Origin: an uncultured Bacteroidales bacterium
GTDB lineage: Bacteria; Bacteroidota; Bacteroidia; Bacteroidales; Paludibacteraceae
Direction of reading: 5' to 3'
DNA: 5,019 nucleotides
Assembly (NCBI GenBank): GCA_945949375.1
Contig: CAMFEN010000110.1
Coordinates: 1 to 5,019 of the forward strand
The notes under the pieces are model-generated. The model did not search any database. It had not been told where the DNA came from and worked only from the letters and a program-made list of their open reading frames with translations. The first letter of the stretch is position 1. Each line of letters starts with the position of its first letter. Positions 1-5,019 of the stretch are shown here, one piece after another. Made by a program: the position numbers and the translations under genes.

Positions 1-409
1 TGATAGCGAACTCAGCGGTGAGGGTGGTGTCGCCTGTGAGGGTGAAGGTGTAGGTAGCATCCTTTGTCCCGTCTGACCATTGTACGAAGTGGTAACCTAC
101 CTCAGGGGTAGCGGTGAGGGTAACCTTGGTGCCGTAGTCGTAGGTGCCGCTTGTGGTGCCGGTAACAGAGCCATTCACAGCCTCGCCTATAGTTACCGTG
201 TGTTGGTTGATAGCGAACTCAGCGGTGAGGATGGTGTCGCTTGTGAGGGTGAAAGTGTACGTTGCATCCGTTGCGCCGTTGGACCATTTTACAAAGTGGT
301 AGTGCTCTGCGGGAGTTGCTGTGAGGGTTATCACTTTGCCATAGTCAAATGTACCGCTTTCGCCGGAAACAGAACCATTCACAGTCTCGCCGATAGTTAC
401 CGTGTGTTT
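1..409 (-). repeat. Divergent InlB-type B-repeats 3 and 4, running off the window
   Basis: Repeat 3 (409-206, KHTVTIGETVNGSV...) and repeat 4 (205 to the edge, QHTVTIGEAVNGSV...) close unit 2. The DNA period is 207 nt (the sequence at 1 recurs at 208), which is 69 codons. They share YDYG/FDYG, LTATP, YHFV(Q/K)WS(N/D)G, YTFTLT and LTAEFAIN with repeats 1 and 2 but lack the VAVNGKD insertion. Repeat 4 ends exactly at the edge (FAI), where repeats 1 and 3 continue with N and another repeat, so more repeats may follow outside the window. Confidence 0.8.
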
Positions 410-3400
410 GTCTATCAGATTAACTATTATCGTTGCGGTGGAATCAGCGAAGAAGTAGCCCATCGGGAGGAGGCTATCGGCTACGGTGTAGGTTGCCTTA
501 TGACTCACAAGGTCTAATACCCAATTCTCGGCAAGGTTGTCGAAGGTATGCTTGGTATTGCCTTTGGTATCTACGGCAGTCAGCGTGAGGGTATCCAATG
601 CTGTGCGGACTGCTTCCTCGGTCAGGACATCAAAGAAAAGCGAATCCTTCAGGGGATATACCTCTTGCGATACAAGGATATTATCCAAAGAGATATAAAA
701 GGGACTGCTACTGATATATCCCTTTATGCCCAATGCGTATGCTTTGGTTTCCGCTACTTGGAAGGTGTCGGTGAGCAATTGGTAATCGCCATTGGTCAAC
801 CCTGTTTTGGATATAAGAGTGGTATTCATAGCATCTTTGTTGAAAGCATTGCCTAAAGCCGCAGTGATATTTGCATTGGTAGTAGTAGAAGAATTTTGCC
901 GTGCGTATAGCGATAGCGCATAGTTCTCGCCTGCTTCCAAAGCAAGGGCTTGGAAGAGCCAATCGGTATTGCTACGATAGAGCGTAGCATTCCACTTGTC
1001 CGCGTAGGGAGTGCGGTTATAGTCCTCTTTGGTAGAATTGGCAAGCCAAGATTTAGTACCTCTTTCGCTTTGCTGCAACCAACCGGCGACATTCTTTTGG
1101 TCGGTATTGCCCTCCTCGAAGCCTTCAAAGTACGGGATAGATTTTACAACAATAGCGGTATTGCCTATGGTAACAGCTTCGTCGGGCATGATAAAACGAT
1201 TGGCATCAATCCATTTTACATCGATATTCGTAGTGTAAGTTACCAATGCGTAGTTCTCATCCATGGTAGGGGATAAGTTTACCGTATCGCCCATACCTGC
1301 TTGTGCAGGGATTGCCTCGATGGTAGCGTGCGTGCCATTGCAGGTGATGGCATGGTCGTATTTCAGATGGGCATTCACTACGATACTATCACCCCAGCAA
1401 ACTACTTGGTTGGTATTGATAATCTTGCCTTTGTTGATGGAAAGCCATAGTATCGGGTGCTCGGGATATGTCGCCGAAACGGTGATGGTGTCGCCAAAGA
1501 GGACGTCCGAAGTCTTGCTGAGCGTGATGCTATCGCCTAACGCAGGAGCAACGGAAACTTTGATAGTCTCGTTGAATTTAGTACTTTCCCATACTTGGCA
1601 AGACATATTGCGGAACCATGGACCAAAGTAACCAGTCCACCAGCATTGGTCTTTGCCTTTCAAGACATAGCGCAGTTGGGTGGTGTTAGCGGGAATGCTA
1701 AAAATATCGCTTACAAGGGTTGTTTCCACTGTACCAAATTTACCCGTGCGATTGAGGAAAGTGTTGGTAGCGAGGACTTTACCCTCGGCATCTAAGCACT
1801 CTACATACATTTTGGCAGAACCATCCCGATTACCTGTTGCCCATCCTACTTTGTATTCGGTGGCAGCATAGAGGAAGAGGGTGTTGGCGGCGATAGGCGT
1901 GTAGCCTTTCGCAGCAAGGTCAATGGTCTGCGAGATGGTGCCTTCTGTATTACTTGTCTTAAACCATCCTTCGCTGCATGTTGGAATACACTCGTTAATA
2001 GAACTACTTGTCGTCCAGCCGGTGCAGTTAGTGGCAGCGGGCGGGATGTTGGTAAGGAGTTCCTCACCGTATTGTATTTTTGCAAAATGGGCAGTGAGTT
2101 CGCAGTTTTGTTTAAGGGTGAAGACATAGGGCGTTGTCCGTGAGCCGTCGGACCACTCTACGAAATAGTATCCCTCATTGGGGATGGCGGTGAGGGTTAC
2201 CTCCGTGCCGTAGGCGAAGGTGGTCGCTGTGGTGTCTTTGCCGTCCACTGCCACCTTGACGCTACCATTCTCTGCCTCGCCGATAGTAATCGTGTGTTGG
2301 TTGATAGCAAACTCGGCAGTCAGCGTGGTGTCGCTTGTGAGGGTGAAGGGATACGTTGCATCCGTTGCGCCGTTGGACCACTGTACAAAGTGGTAGTGCT
2401 CTGCGGGAGTAGCGGTGAGGGTAACCTTGGTGCCGTAGTCGTAGGTGCCGCTTGTGGTGTCTTTGCCATTCACTGCCACCTTGACGCTACCATTCTCTGC
2501 ATCGCTGATGGTAAGCGTGTATTGGTTGATAGCCAAATCAACGGTTATCGTCGCGGTGGGTTCAGCGAAGAAATAACCCATCGGGAGGAGGCTATTGGCT
2601 ACGGTGTAGGTTGCCTTTTTGTTTTCGAGGTCTAATACCCAATTCTCGGCGAGGTTGGTGATAGCGCATTTAGTGTTGCCTTTGCTGTCTTGCGCTGTCA
2701 GCGAGAGGGTTGCTAATGCCGTGCGGGCAGCATCCTCGGTAAAACCATCTACGCCAACGGGTGTTGCGACAGATGCCGGATATACCTCTTGCGACACGAG
2801 GATATTGTCCAATGCAAGAGCCCAAGATTTCATATTAATGCAACCTCTTATTCCCAATGCATAGACTTTGCTTTCTGATACTTGGAAGGTGTCGGTCAGT
2901 TGTTGATATTCACTATTCACTCCTGTTTCGGCGATGAGCGTGTCTGACATTGCCTCTTTGTCGAATGCAGTGCCCAATACGGCTGCAATAGTCGCATTAG
3001 CAATATCCAAATAGGTTTGTCGCGCGTACAGCGAAAGCGCATACGTCTCACTTGCTTCTAACGTCAATGCTTGGAATAGCCAAGTCGTATTTCCTTTAGA
3101 AAGTGTTGCATTCCAACTGCCGTCATATGGACTGCGATTATCGCTTGTACCCGTGTTGTTTGCACTCCAATTACAATTGCCTTCCTCGTATTGCAGCAAC
3201 CAACCGGCTACTTTATAGTCTTGCTTGTTACCATTCTCAAAGCCTTCGAAGTAAGGAACTGATTTAAGCGACATCAACTCTGCACTGATGATGATATTTT
3301 CACCCATGCAGACTACTTGGTTGCCATTGATAATCCTTCCTTCGTTGACAGCCAACCCAATAACAGGGTGTTGAGGGTAGGTCGGGGTAACGGTGATGGT

Positions 3401-3739
3401 ATCACCATAGCGGAAATCCGAAGTCTTGCTAAGTGTGAGGCTATCACCTAATGTTTCCGCTACGGATACGTTGATAGATGCGCCAACCTTCGTGTGGTCA
3501 AACACTTTGCACGACATATTGCGGAACCATGGACCAAAATATCCGATCCAATTACATTGGTCTTGACCCTGTAGCACATAGCGAACTTGTGTGGTGTTAT
3601 CAGGAATAGTAAACATATCCTCCACGAGGGTAATATCTACTGTACCAAAACTGCCTTCGCGGTTGAGTACATAGTTTGTGGAAAGGATATTTCCCTCGGC
3701 ATCCAAGAAATCAACATACACTTTTGCAATACCACTGGC
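2..3739 (-). CDS. Main body of a large secreted adhesin-like repeat protein, C-terminus beyond the window
   Basis: I checked this frame codon by codon: it is open from 3796 (the stop preceding it is at 3797-3799) to the window edge, with no internal stop. Homology to unit 2 begins at 3739 (ASGIAKVYVDF), so the true N-terminus is the signal-peptide fragment at 4035 in a -1-related frame. The 1246 visible residues contain the rest of unit 1, then unit 2: a beta-rich module ending YFGPWFRNMSC, a second beta module, a MAM / choice-of-anchor-J-like module, a linker (NWVLDL...MGYFF) and two B-repeats. The product should be exported and sit on the cell surface or outside it. A role in adhesion or glycan/protein binding is inferred from the module types only. 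The C-terminus, which would show a type IX secretion or other anchoring signal, is outside the window. Internal GTG (3721) and ATG (3616) codons fall inside conserved modules and are not credible natural starts. Confidence 0.85.
108..158 (-). repeat. 51-nt perfect direct repeat, copy A (in B-repeat 4)
   Basis: The 51 bases at 108-158 are identical to 2409-2459. They encode the GTYDYGTKVTLTAT core of a B-repeat. The offset is 2301 nt, exactly 767 codons, so exchange between the copies would stay in frame. Confidence 0.85.
653..1141 (-). other. MAM / choice-of-anchor-J-like domain, unit 2
   Basis: The second copy, 163 residues, from SIPYFEGFEEG to DNILVSQEVYP. It keeps PYFEGFE, VAGWL, WNATL, WLFQAL.LEA, YALSLYARQ, TDTFQV and YALGI of the unit 1 copy, while exposed stretches between these strands differ. 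This pattern fits a conserved fold with diversified surface loops. The function inference is the same as for the first copy. Confidence 0.65.
1142..1363 (-). other. Extra beta domain present only in unit 2
   Basis: Between AHL and SIPYFEG, unit 2 has 74 residues (KYDHAITCNGTHATIEAIPA... to ...NTAIVVK), whereas unit 1 has four (MSLK). The layout (I..NGTHATIEA, AGMGDTVNLSP, ENYAL, NRFIMPDEAVTI) resembles the common secreted beta repeat in which an AGxTVxL strand is followed by a YxL strand and an F.MP..DVT strand. Unit 1 has either lost it or unit 2 gained it. The net difference is about 210 nt, in frame. Confidence 0.6.
2075..2524 (-). repeat. Divergent InlB-type B-repeats 1 and 2
   Basis: Two 75-residue repeats, 2524-2300 (QYTLTISDAENGSVKV...) and 2299-2075 (QHTITIGEAENGSVKV...). 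Each shows the pattern HTxTIGxxxNGSV, YGTxVTLTAxP, YxFVxWSxG and LTAxFA, as in the divergent InlB B-repeat (Flg_new_2-like) family, a small ubiquitin-like beta fold usually found in tandem as a stalk in bacterial surface proteins. Both carry an extra VAVNGKDTT / VAVDGKDTT insertion not present in repeats 3 and 4. Repeat 2 is the most divergent (SRTTPYVFTLKQNCELTAHF) and directly precedes unit 2. Confidence 0.8.
2409..2459 (-). repeat. 51-nt perfect direct repeat, copy B (in B-repeat 1)
   Basis: Identical to 108-158. Flanking bases differ on both sides (a VAVNGKD-encoding insertion on one side), so the identity is a sharply bounded island within otherwise diverged repeats. Confidence 0.85.
2777..3262 (-). 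other. MAM / choice-of-anchor-J-like domain, unit 1
   Basis: About 162 residues beginning SVPYFEGFENG and ending DNILVSQEVYP. The opening aromatic FExFE motif followed by GW, the central WLFQALTL and YALSLYARQ strands, and the closing LDNILV strand are the layout of MAM-like / cleaved-adhesin / choice-of-anchor-J beta-sandwich domains, which are frequent in secreted Bacteroidota proteins. The assignment rests on motif layout and not on a profile search. Such domains usually bind proteins or glycans; the ligand cannot be read from the sequence. Confidence 0.65.
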
Positions 3740-4035
3740 GCGTATAGAAGCAGTGTATTGGCAACAACATGTGTGGTGTAGCCTTTCGCAGCAAGGTCAA
3801 TGGTCTGCGAGATGGTGCCTTCTGTGTAACAGGTCTTAAACCATCCTTCGTCGCATGTTGGAATACACTCGCTATCAGAACTACTTGTCGTCCAGCCGGT
3901 GAAGTCTGTGGCAGCGGGCGGGATGTTGGTAAGGAGTTCCTCGCCGTACTGCGGGGTACTCTGCGCCTGTACCGTTGGCGCAATGCCTATCATAGTCAAT
4001 AAGACCAATAGGCTTGAAAAGAAAATCTTTTTCAT
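3637..4035 (-). CDS. N-terminal fragment of a large secreted repeat protein (frameshifted)
   Basis: This is the true 5' end of the large surface protein. ATG at 4035 opens a classic signal peptide: MKK, a hydrophobic core (IFFSSLLVLLTMIGIA) and a likely signal peptidase I site VQA|Q after residue 24, leaving Gln as the mature N-terminus, as is common in Bacteroidales exported proteins. No Shine-Dalgarno motif precedes it, only A/T-rich sequence, which is usual in Bacteroidota. Residues 29 to 98 (QYGEELLTN..., CIPTC, GWFKT) match the start of the second internal unit at 2074 almost residue for residue. After Tyr98 (3744-3742) the homology stops. The last 33 or so residues before the stop at 3637 have no counterpart in unit 2, whose equivalent continues in the other frame. 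I therefore read the 132-aa product as a truncation, not a small secreted protein. Confidence is high that this is the start and moderate that the break is biological. Confidence 0.85.
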   Translation of the reverse strand: MKKIFFSSLLVLLTMIGIAPTVQAQSTPQYGEELLTNIPPAATDFTGWTTSSSDSECIPTCDEGWFKTCYTEGTISQTIDLAAKGYTTHVVANTLLLYAPVVLQKCMLISWMPREISFPQTMYSTAKAVLVQ

Positions 4036-4055
4036 TATTTATTTAATTTTGGTTG

Positions 4056-4089
4056 ATAAATGCTATAGTTGTTATAAATGCTATAGTTG
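4056..4089. repeat. Perfect 16-bp direct repeat before the surface-protein start
   Basis: ATAAATGCTATAGTTG occurs at 4056-4071 and again at 4074-4089, a period of 18. It lies 21 to 54 bases upstream of the ATG at 4035, inside the proposed leader. On the coding strand each copy reads CAACTATAGCATTTAT. Confidence 0.85.
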
Positions 4090-4107
4090 ATTATTTAGTT
4101 GGCGAGT

Positions 4108-4160
4108 CGCCTGCGGGAGTTTACAATTTAACCATTTTACAATTTTACAATTAGCAGGCG
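4108..4160. repeat. CGCCTGC / GCAGGCG inverted repeat enclosing an 8-mer array
   Basis: CGCCTGC (4108-4114) pairs with GCAGGCG (4154-4160) around a 39-base A/T-rich loop. The left arm can alternatively pair over 10 bp (GTCGCCTGCG, 4106-4115) with CGCAGGCGAC at 4173-4182, so two mutually exclusive stems are possible. Confidence 0.7.
4120..4152. repeat. Tandem 8-mer TTTACAAT array
   Basis: TTTACAAT occurs at 4120, 4136 and 4144, with a variant TTAACCAT at 4128, so four 8-base units in a row fill the loop between the CGCCTGC and GCAGGCG arms. Confidence 0.75.
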
Positions 4161-4174
4161 GGATAAAAACAGCG

Positions 4175-4208
4175 CAGGCGACACCTCCTCGAAAGGAAGT
4201 GCCGCCTG
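4175..4208. repeat. Long imperfect palindrome (REP-like hairpin)
   Basis: CAGGCG-A-CAC-C-TCCT, loop CGAA, AGGA-A-GTG-C-CGCCTG: a 15-position stem with two mismatches and a tetraloop. It is not followed by a T-run on either strand, so it does not look like an intrinsic terminator. It shares the CAGGCG/CGCCTG ends with the palindromes at 4108-4160 and 4513-4530. Confidence 0.7.
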
Positions 4209-4411
4209 TATCATCAAGCCACAAGCGCTTTGCGCTCAAACCAATAATTGCCAAAGAAACTACTACCGCTACCGCACCGACTACCCGACTTGCTACGATG
4301 CCAACTACCGCAACCGCTATCGCGCTGGCTACCAAGCCACGCAGATATACATAGATATAGGACTGTTAACATACGATAATTGGCGGAAGGCTCTTTATTT
4401 GAAATTCGGTG

Positions 4412-4443
4412 CAAAATTACTACTTTTATTTTGAATATGCAAA
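4412..4443 (-). promoter_or_regulatory. Probable Bacteroidetes-type promoter for the surface protein
   Basis: On the minus strand TTTG (4443-4440) is followed after 20 bases by TAATTTTG (4419-4412), matching the Bacteroidetes primary-sigma consensus TTTG / TAnnTTTG. The known spacing is around 19. Transcription would start near 4405, leaving an untranslated leader of about 370 nt before the ATG at 4035. I saw no equally good match nearer the start codon. Confidence 0.55.
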
Positions 4444-4475
4444 AAAATTTTAGGAATTATACTAATTTTTTGCAT
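4437..4475. repeat. 10-bp inverted repeat overlapping the -33 box
   Basis: ATGCAAAAAA (4437-4446) and TTTTTTGCAT (4466-4475) are perfect inverted repeats around a 19-base A/T-rich centre. The left arm contains the proposed TTTG -33 element of the surface-protein promoter. It could be a repressor or activator site, or a rho-independent-like structure ending transcription from the transporter side; the sequence does not decide between them. Confidence 0.45.
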
Positions 4476-4512
4476 TTTCCCTCCAAATGGTATATGTATA
4501 ATGTCCGGGTAC

Positions 4513-4530
4513 GCAGGCGTCCCCGCCTGC
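4513..4530. repeat. Perfect palindrome GCAGGCG-TCCC-CGCCTGC
   Basis: A 7-bp perfect stem with a 4-base loop, 64 bases downstream of the transporter stop. Bases 4512-4519 (CGCAGGCG) repeat 4173-4180 exactly. With no T-run after it, it is a poor intrinsic terminator; it reads better as a member of the same dispersed palindrome family. Confidence 0.7.
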
Positions 4531-4565
4531 TTAAGTAGAAATAGAGAATAAACGAACTCCCTTTA

Positions 4566-4584
4566 CCCTTATTGAGCGCAAGGG
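4566..4584 (-). terminator. Weak hairpin just after the transporter gene
   Basis: CCCTT (4566-4570) and AAGGG (4580-4584) can form a 5-bp stem with a 9-base loop, 9 bases past the stop on the minus strand. There is no U-tract after it, so termination here is only a possibility. The palindrome at 4513-4530 could contribute. Confidence 0.25.
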
Positions 4585-4593
4585 CACTCTTCA

Positions 4594-5019
4594 TCATCCG
4601 AGCGCCACATCCAGAATCATCATCAGCACGAAGCCTGCTGTGAAGCCGATGGTGGGGATGTTGCTATGCGGCTCGGCTTGGCTCTCGGGGATGAGTTCCT
4701 CCACCACCACATACATCATCGCGCCGGCAGCAAACGCCAGCAGATAGGGTAAGGCAGGTGCGATATGCGCAAAGAGCAGGATGGTGATTATGCCCGCCAC
4801 GGGCTCCACCACGCCCGAAAGAGCCCCTATCCCAAACGCCTTCCAGCGGCGCATACCCTCCGCCCGCAAGGGCATCGAGAGGATAGCCCCCTCAGGCACA
4901 TTCTGAATAGCCATGCCTATCGAGAGCGCCAACGCGGCAGACAACCCAATGCCGCTACCTGCCTCCAGCATACCCGCAAGGATAACCCCCCCCGCCATAC
5001 CCTCGGGGATGTTGTGGAG
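4594..5019 (-). CDS. ZIP-family (GufA-like) divalent metal transporter, C-terminal half
   Basis: The frame is open through the window edge, so the 5' end is missing and the ATG at 4998 is internal. The 141 visible residues begin LHNIPEG, the metal-binding motif of transmembrane helix 4 in ZIP transporters, followed by AIQNVPEG (residues 37-44) of helix 5, LSGVVEPVAG, LAFAAGAMMYVVVEELIPESQ, and a final hydrophobic helix ending LDVALG. These are signatures of the GufA-like branch of the ZIP family (COG0428), inner-membrane carriers that bring Zn2+, Fe2+ and similar ions into the cytoplasm. His2, Asn3 and Glu6 with Gln39, Asn40 and Glu43 would line the two-metal transport site. About half of the usual length of roughly 250-270 residues is present. 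The gene ends in two consecutive in-frame TGA codons (4596-4591). An 8-G tract lies right after HNIPEG. Metal preference cannot be read from this fragment. Confidence 0.92.
   Translation of the reverse strand, partial: LHNIPEGMAGGVILAGMLEAGSGIGLSAALALSIGMAIQNVPEGAILSMPLRAEGMRRWKAFGIGALSGVVEPVAGIITILLFAHIAPALPYLLAFAAGAMMYVVVEELIPESQAEPHSNIPTIGFTAGFVLMMILDVALG
4986..4993 (-). repeat. Homopolymer tract (eight G on the coding strand) inside the transporter
   Basis: The codons GCG GGG GGG GTT create eight consecutive G residues encoding Ala-Gly-Gly just after the helix 4 HNIPEG motif. The tract is in frame as given. Confidence 0.8.

Larger units (their letters stand above)
1..2074 (-). repeat. 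Internal repeat unit 2 of the surface protein (incomplete at window edge)
   Basis: Unit 2 starts at Q2074 (QYGEELLTN, following LTAHFAKI of unit 1) and repeats the module order of unit 1: N-module (2074 to about 1565), beta module (about 1564 to 1364), an added domain absent from unit 1 (1363-1142), MAM-like module (1141-653), linker domain (652-410), and B-repeats 3 and 4 (409 to the edge). It is intact in frame and is the reference for judging the unit 1 deletion: where unit 1 breaks, unit 2 reads LYAATEYKVGWATGNRDGSA. DNA identity to unit 1 is very uneven. The first 176 bases (1899-2074 against 3776-3951) align without a gap, with about 14 mismatches by hand count, while the central modules have drifted much further. 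Confidence 0.85.
2075..3951 (-). repeat. Internal repeat unit 1 of the surface protein
   Basis: Unit 1 runs from QYGEELLTN (3951) to the end of the second B-repeat (LTAHFAKI, 2075). Order of modules: N-module with CIPTC and YFGPWFRNMSC (3951 to about 3500), a beta module with LSKTSD and GDTITV (about 3499 to 3263), MAM-like module (3262-2777), linker domain (2776-2525), and B-repeats 1 and 2 (2524-2075). It carries the frame break near 3740 and lacks the extra roughly 70-residue domain found in unit 2. Its length of 1877 nt is not a multiple of three. Adding the missing 37 nt gives 1914, which is, and so supports a deletion in an originally intact reading frame. Confidence 0.85.
4036..4593. 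other. 558-nt intergenic region without a convincing gene
   Basis: From the surface-protein start towards the transporter stop this stretch holds an A/T-rich leader with a 16-bp direct repeat (4056-4089), a palindrome-rich part (4106-4208), a low-complexity CGCTAC/CGCAAC-rich part (about 4260-4345), the promoter with an inverted repeat (4412-4475) and a further palindrome (4513-4530). Both strands have open frames of 66 to 101 codons here, but none combines a start codon, plausible initiation context and recognisable protein features. Confidence 0.7.

Noticed and set aside
1..2524. CRISPR array
   Set aside because: Repeats are long (204-225 nt), diverged, and coding throughout with amino-acid conservation; there are no short identical repeats separated by unique spacers.
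80..2864. Plus-strand open frames (80-517, 548-856, 950-1276, 1263-1631, 2294-2635, 2619-2864 and others)
   Set aside because: They lie antisense to the surface-protein frame and mirror its repeats; similar antisense frames recur wherever the B-repeats recur. None has a recognisable domain.
3735..3750. Programmed -1 ribosomal frameshift joining the two frames
   Set aside because: The junction reads TACGCGCCAGTGG, with no slippery heptamer, and 13 conserved residues are also missing. A deletion explains both facts.
708..3983. Minus-strand open frames 708-962, 853-1128, 1846-2127 and 3711-3983
   Set aside because: They are alternate frames of the same strand over the repeat modules. The frame I followed shows clear unit-to-unit protein conservation; these do not make sense as proteins.
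3637..4035. A complete 132-residue small secreted protein
   Set aside because: Only the first 98 residues match unit 2. The tail after the break is unmatched, while the adjacent frame continues the homology for over a thousand codons.
4175..4208. Intrinsic terminator
   Set aside because: The hairpin is strong, but no T-run follows on either strand, and on the minus strand it would lie inside the proposed leader before the coding region.
4081..4335. 84-residue minus-strand frame with a hydrophobic start
   Set aside because: The Val/Ala-rich segment is the low-complexity GCGGTA tract read in one frame, and its second half crosses the palindromes and 8-mer array. No initiation context or conserved motif is visible.
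4214..4414. 66-residue minus-strand frame
   Set aside because: It overlaps the 84-residue frame over the same low-complexity DNA, starts at the -7 box region, and has no recognisable features.

Overview
The window suggests a member of the Bacteroidota, probably Bacteroidales. Four things point there: a secreted protein with a signal peptide ending VQA|Q, a start codon with only A/T-rich sequence and no Shine-Dalgarno motif before it, a good match to the Bacteroidetes promoter (TTTG, 20 bases, TAATTTTG), and moderate-GC genes separated by A/T-rich gaps. The lineage is inferred from these traits, not from a marker gene. Both genes lie on the minus strand.

Bases 1 to 4035 hold one very large secreted repeat protein that runs out of the window at base 1. 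It has a signal peptide, then two copies of the same multidomain unit (3951-2075 and 2074-1). Each unit has, in order, a beta-rich cysteine-containing N-module, a second beta module, a MAM / choice-of-anchor-J-like module (PYFEGFE...W), a short linker domain and two divergent InlB-type B-repeats (HTVTIG...YHFVQW...LTAEFA). The reading frame breaks once near 3740, where unit 1 lacks about 37 nt that unit 2 retains. The first 98 codons are therefore in one frame, and the remaining 1246 visible codons are in another frame that stays open from 3796 to the window edge. This is either a real disruption or an assembly error in repetitive DNA.

Bases 4036 to 4593 hold no convincing gene. They contain a perfect 16-bp direct repeat just before the start codon, a cluster of CAGGCG/CGCCTG palindromes of REP-like appearance, an 8-mer array, a CGCTAC-rich low-complexity stretch, and an A/T-rich promoter region with a 10-bp inverted repeat over the -33 box. 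The best promoter match would give the surface protein a leader of about 370 nt.

Bases 4594 to 5019 hold the C-terminal half of a ZIP-family (GufA-like) divalent metal transporter, whose start lies beyond the window. The two genes share a strand, but a gap of more than 550 nt with its own promoter argues against one operon. Nothing in the sequence links metal transport to the surface protein. I found no RNA gene, CRISPR array, transposase or phage gene. The most notable content is the duplicated, mosaic architecture of the surface protein and the palindrome cluster before it.
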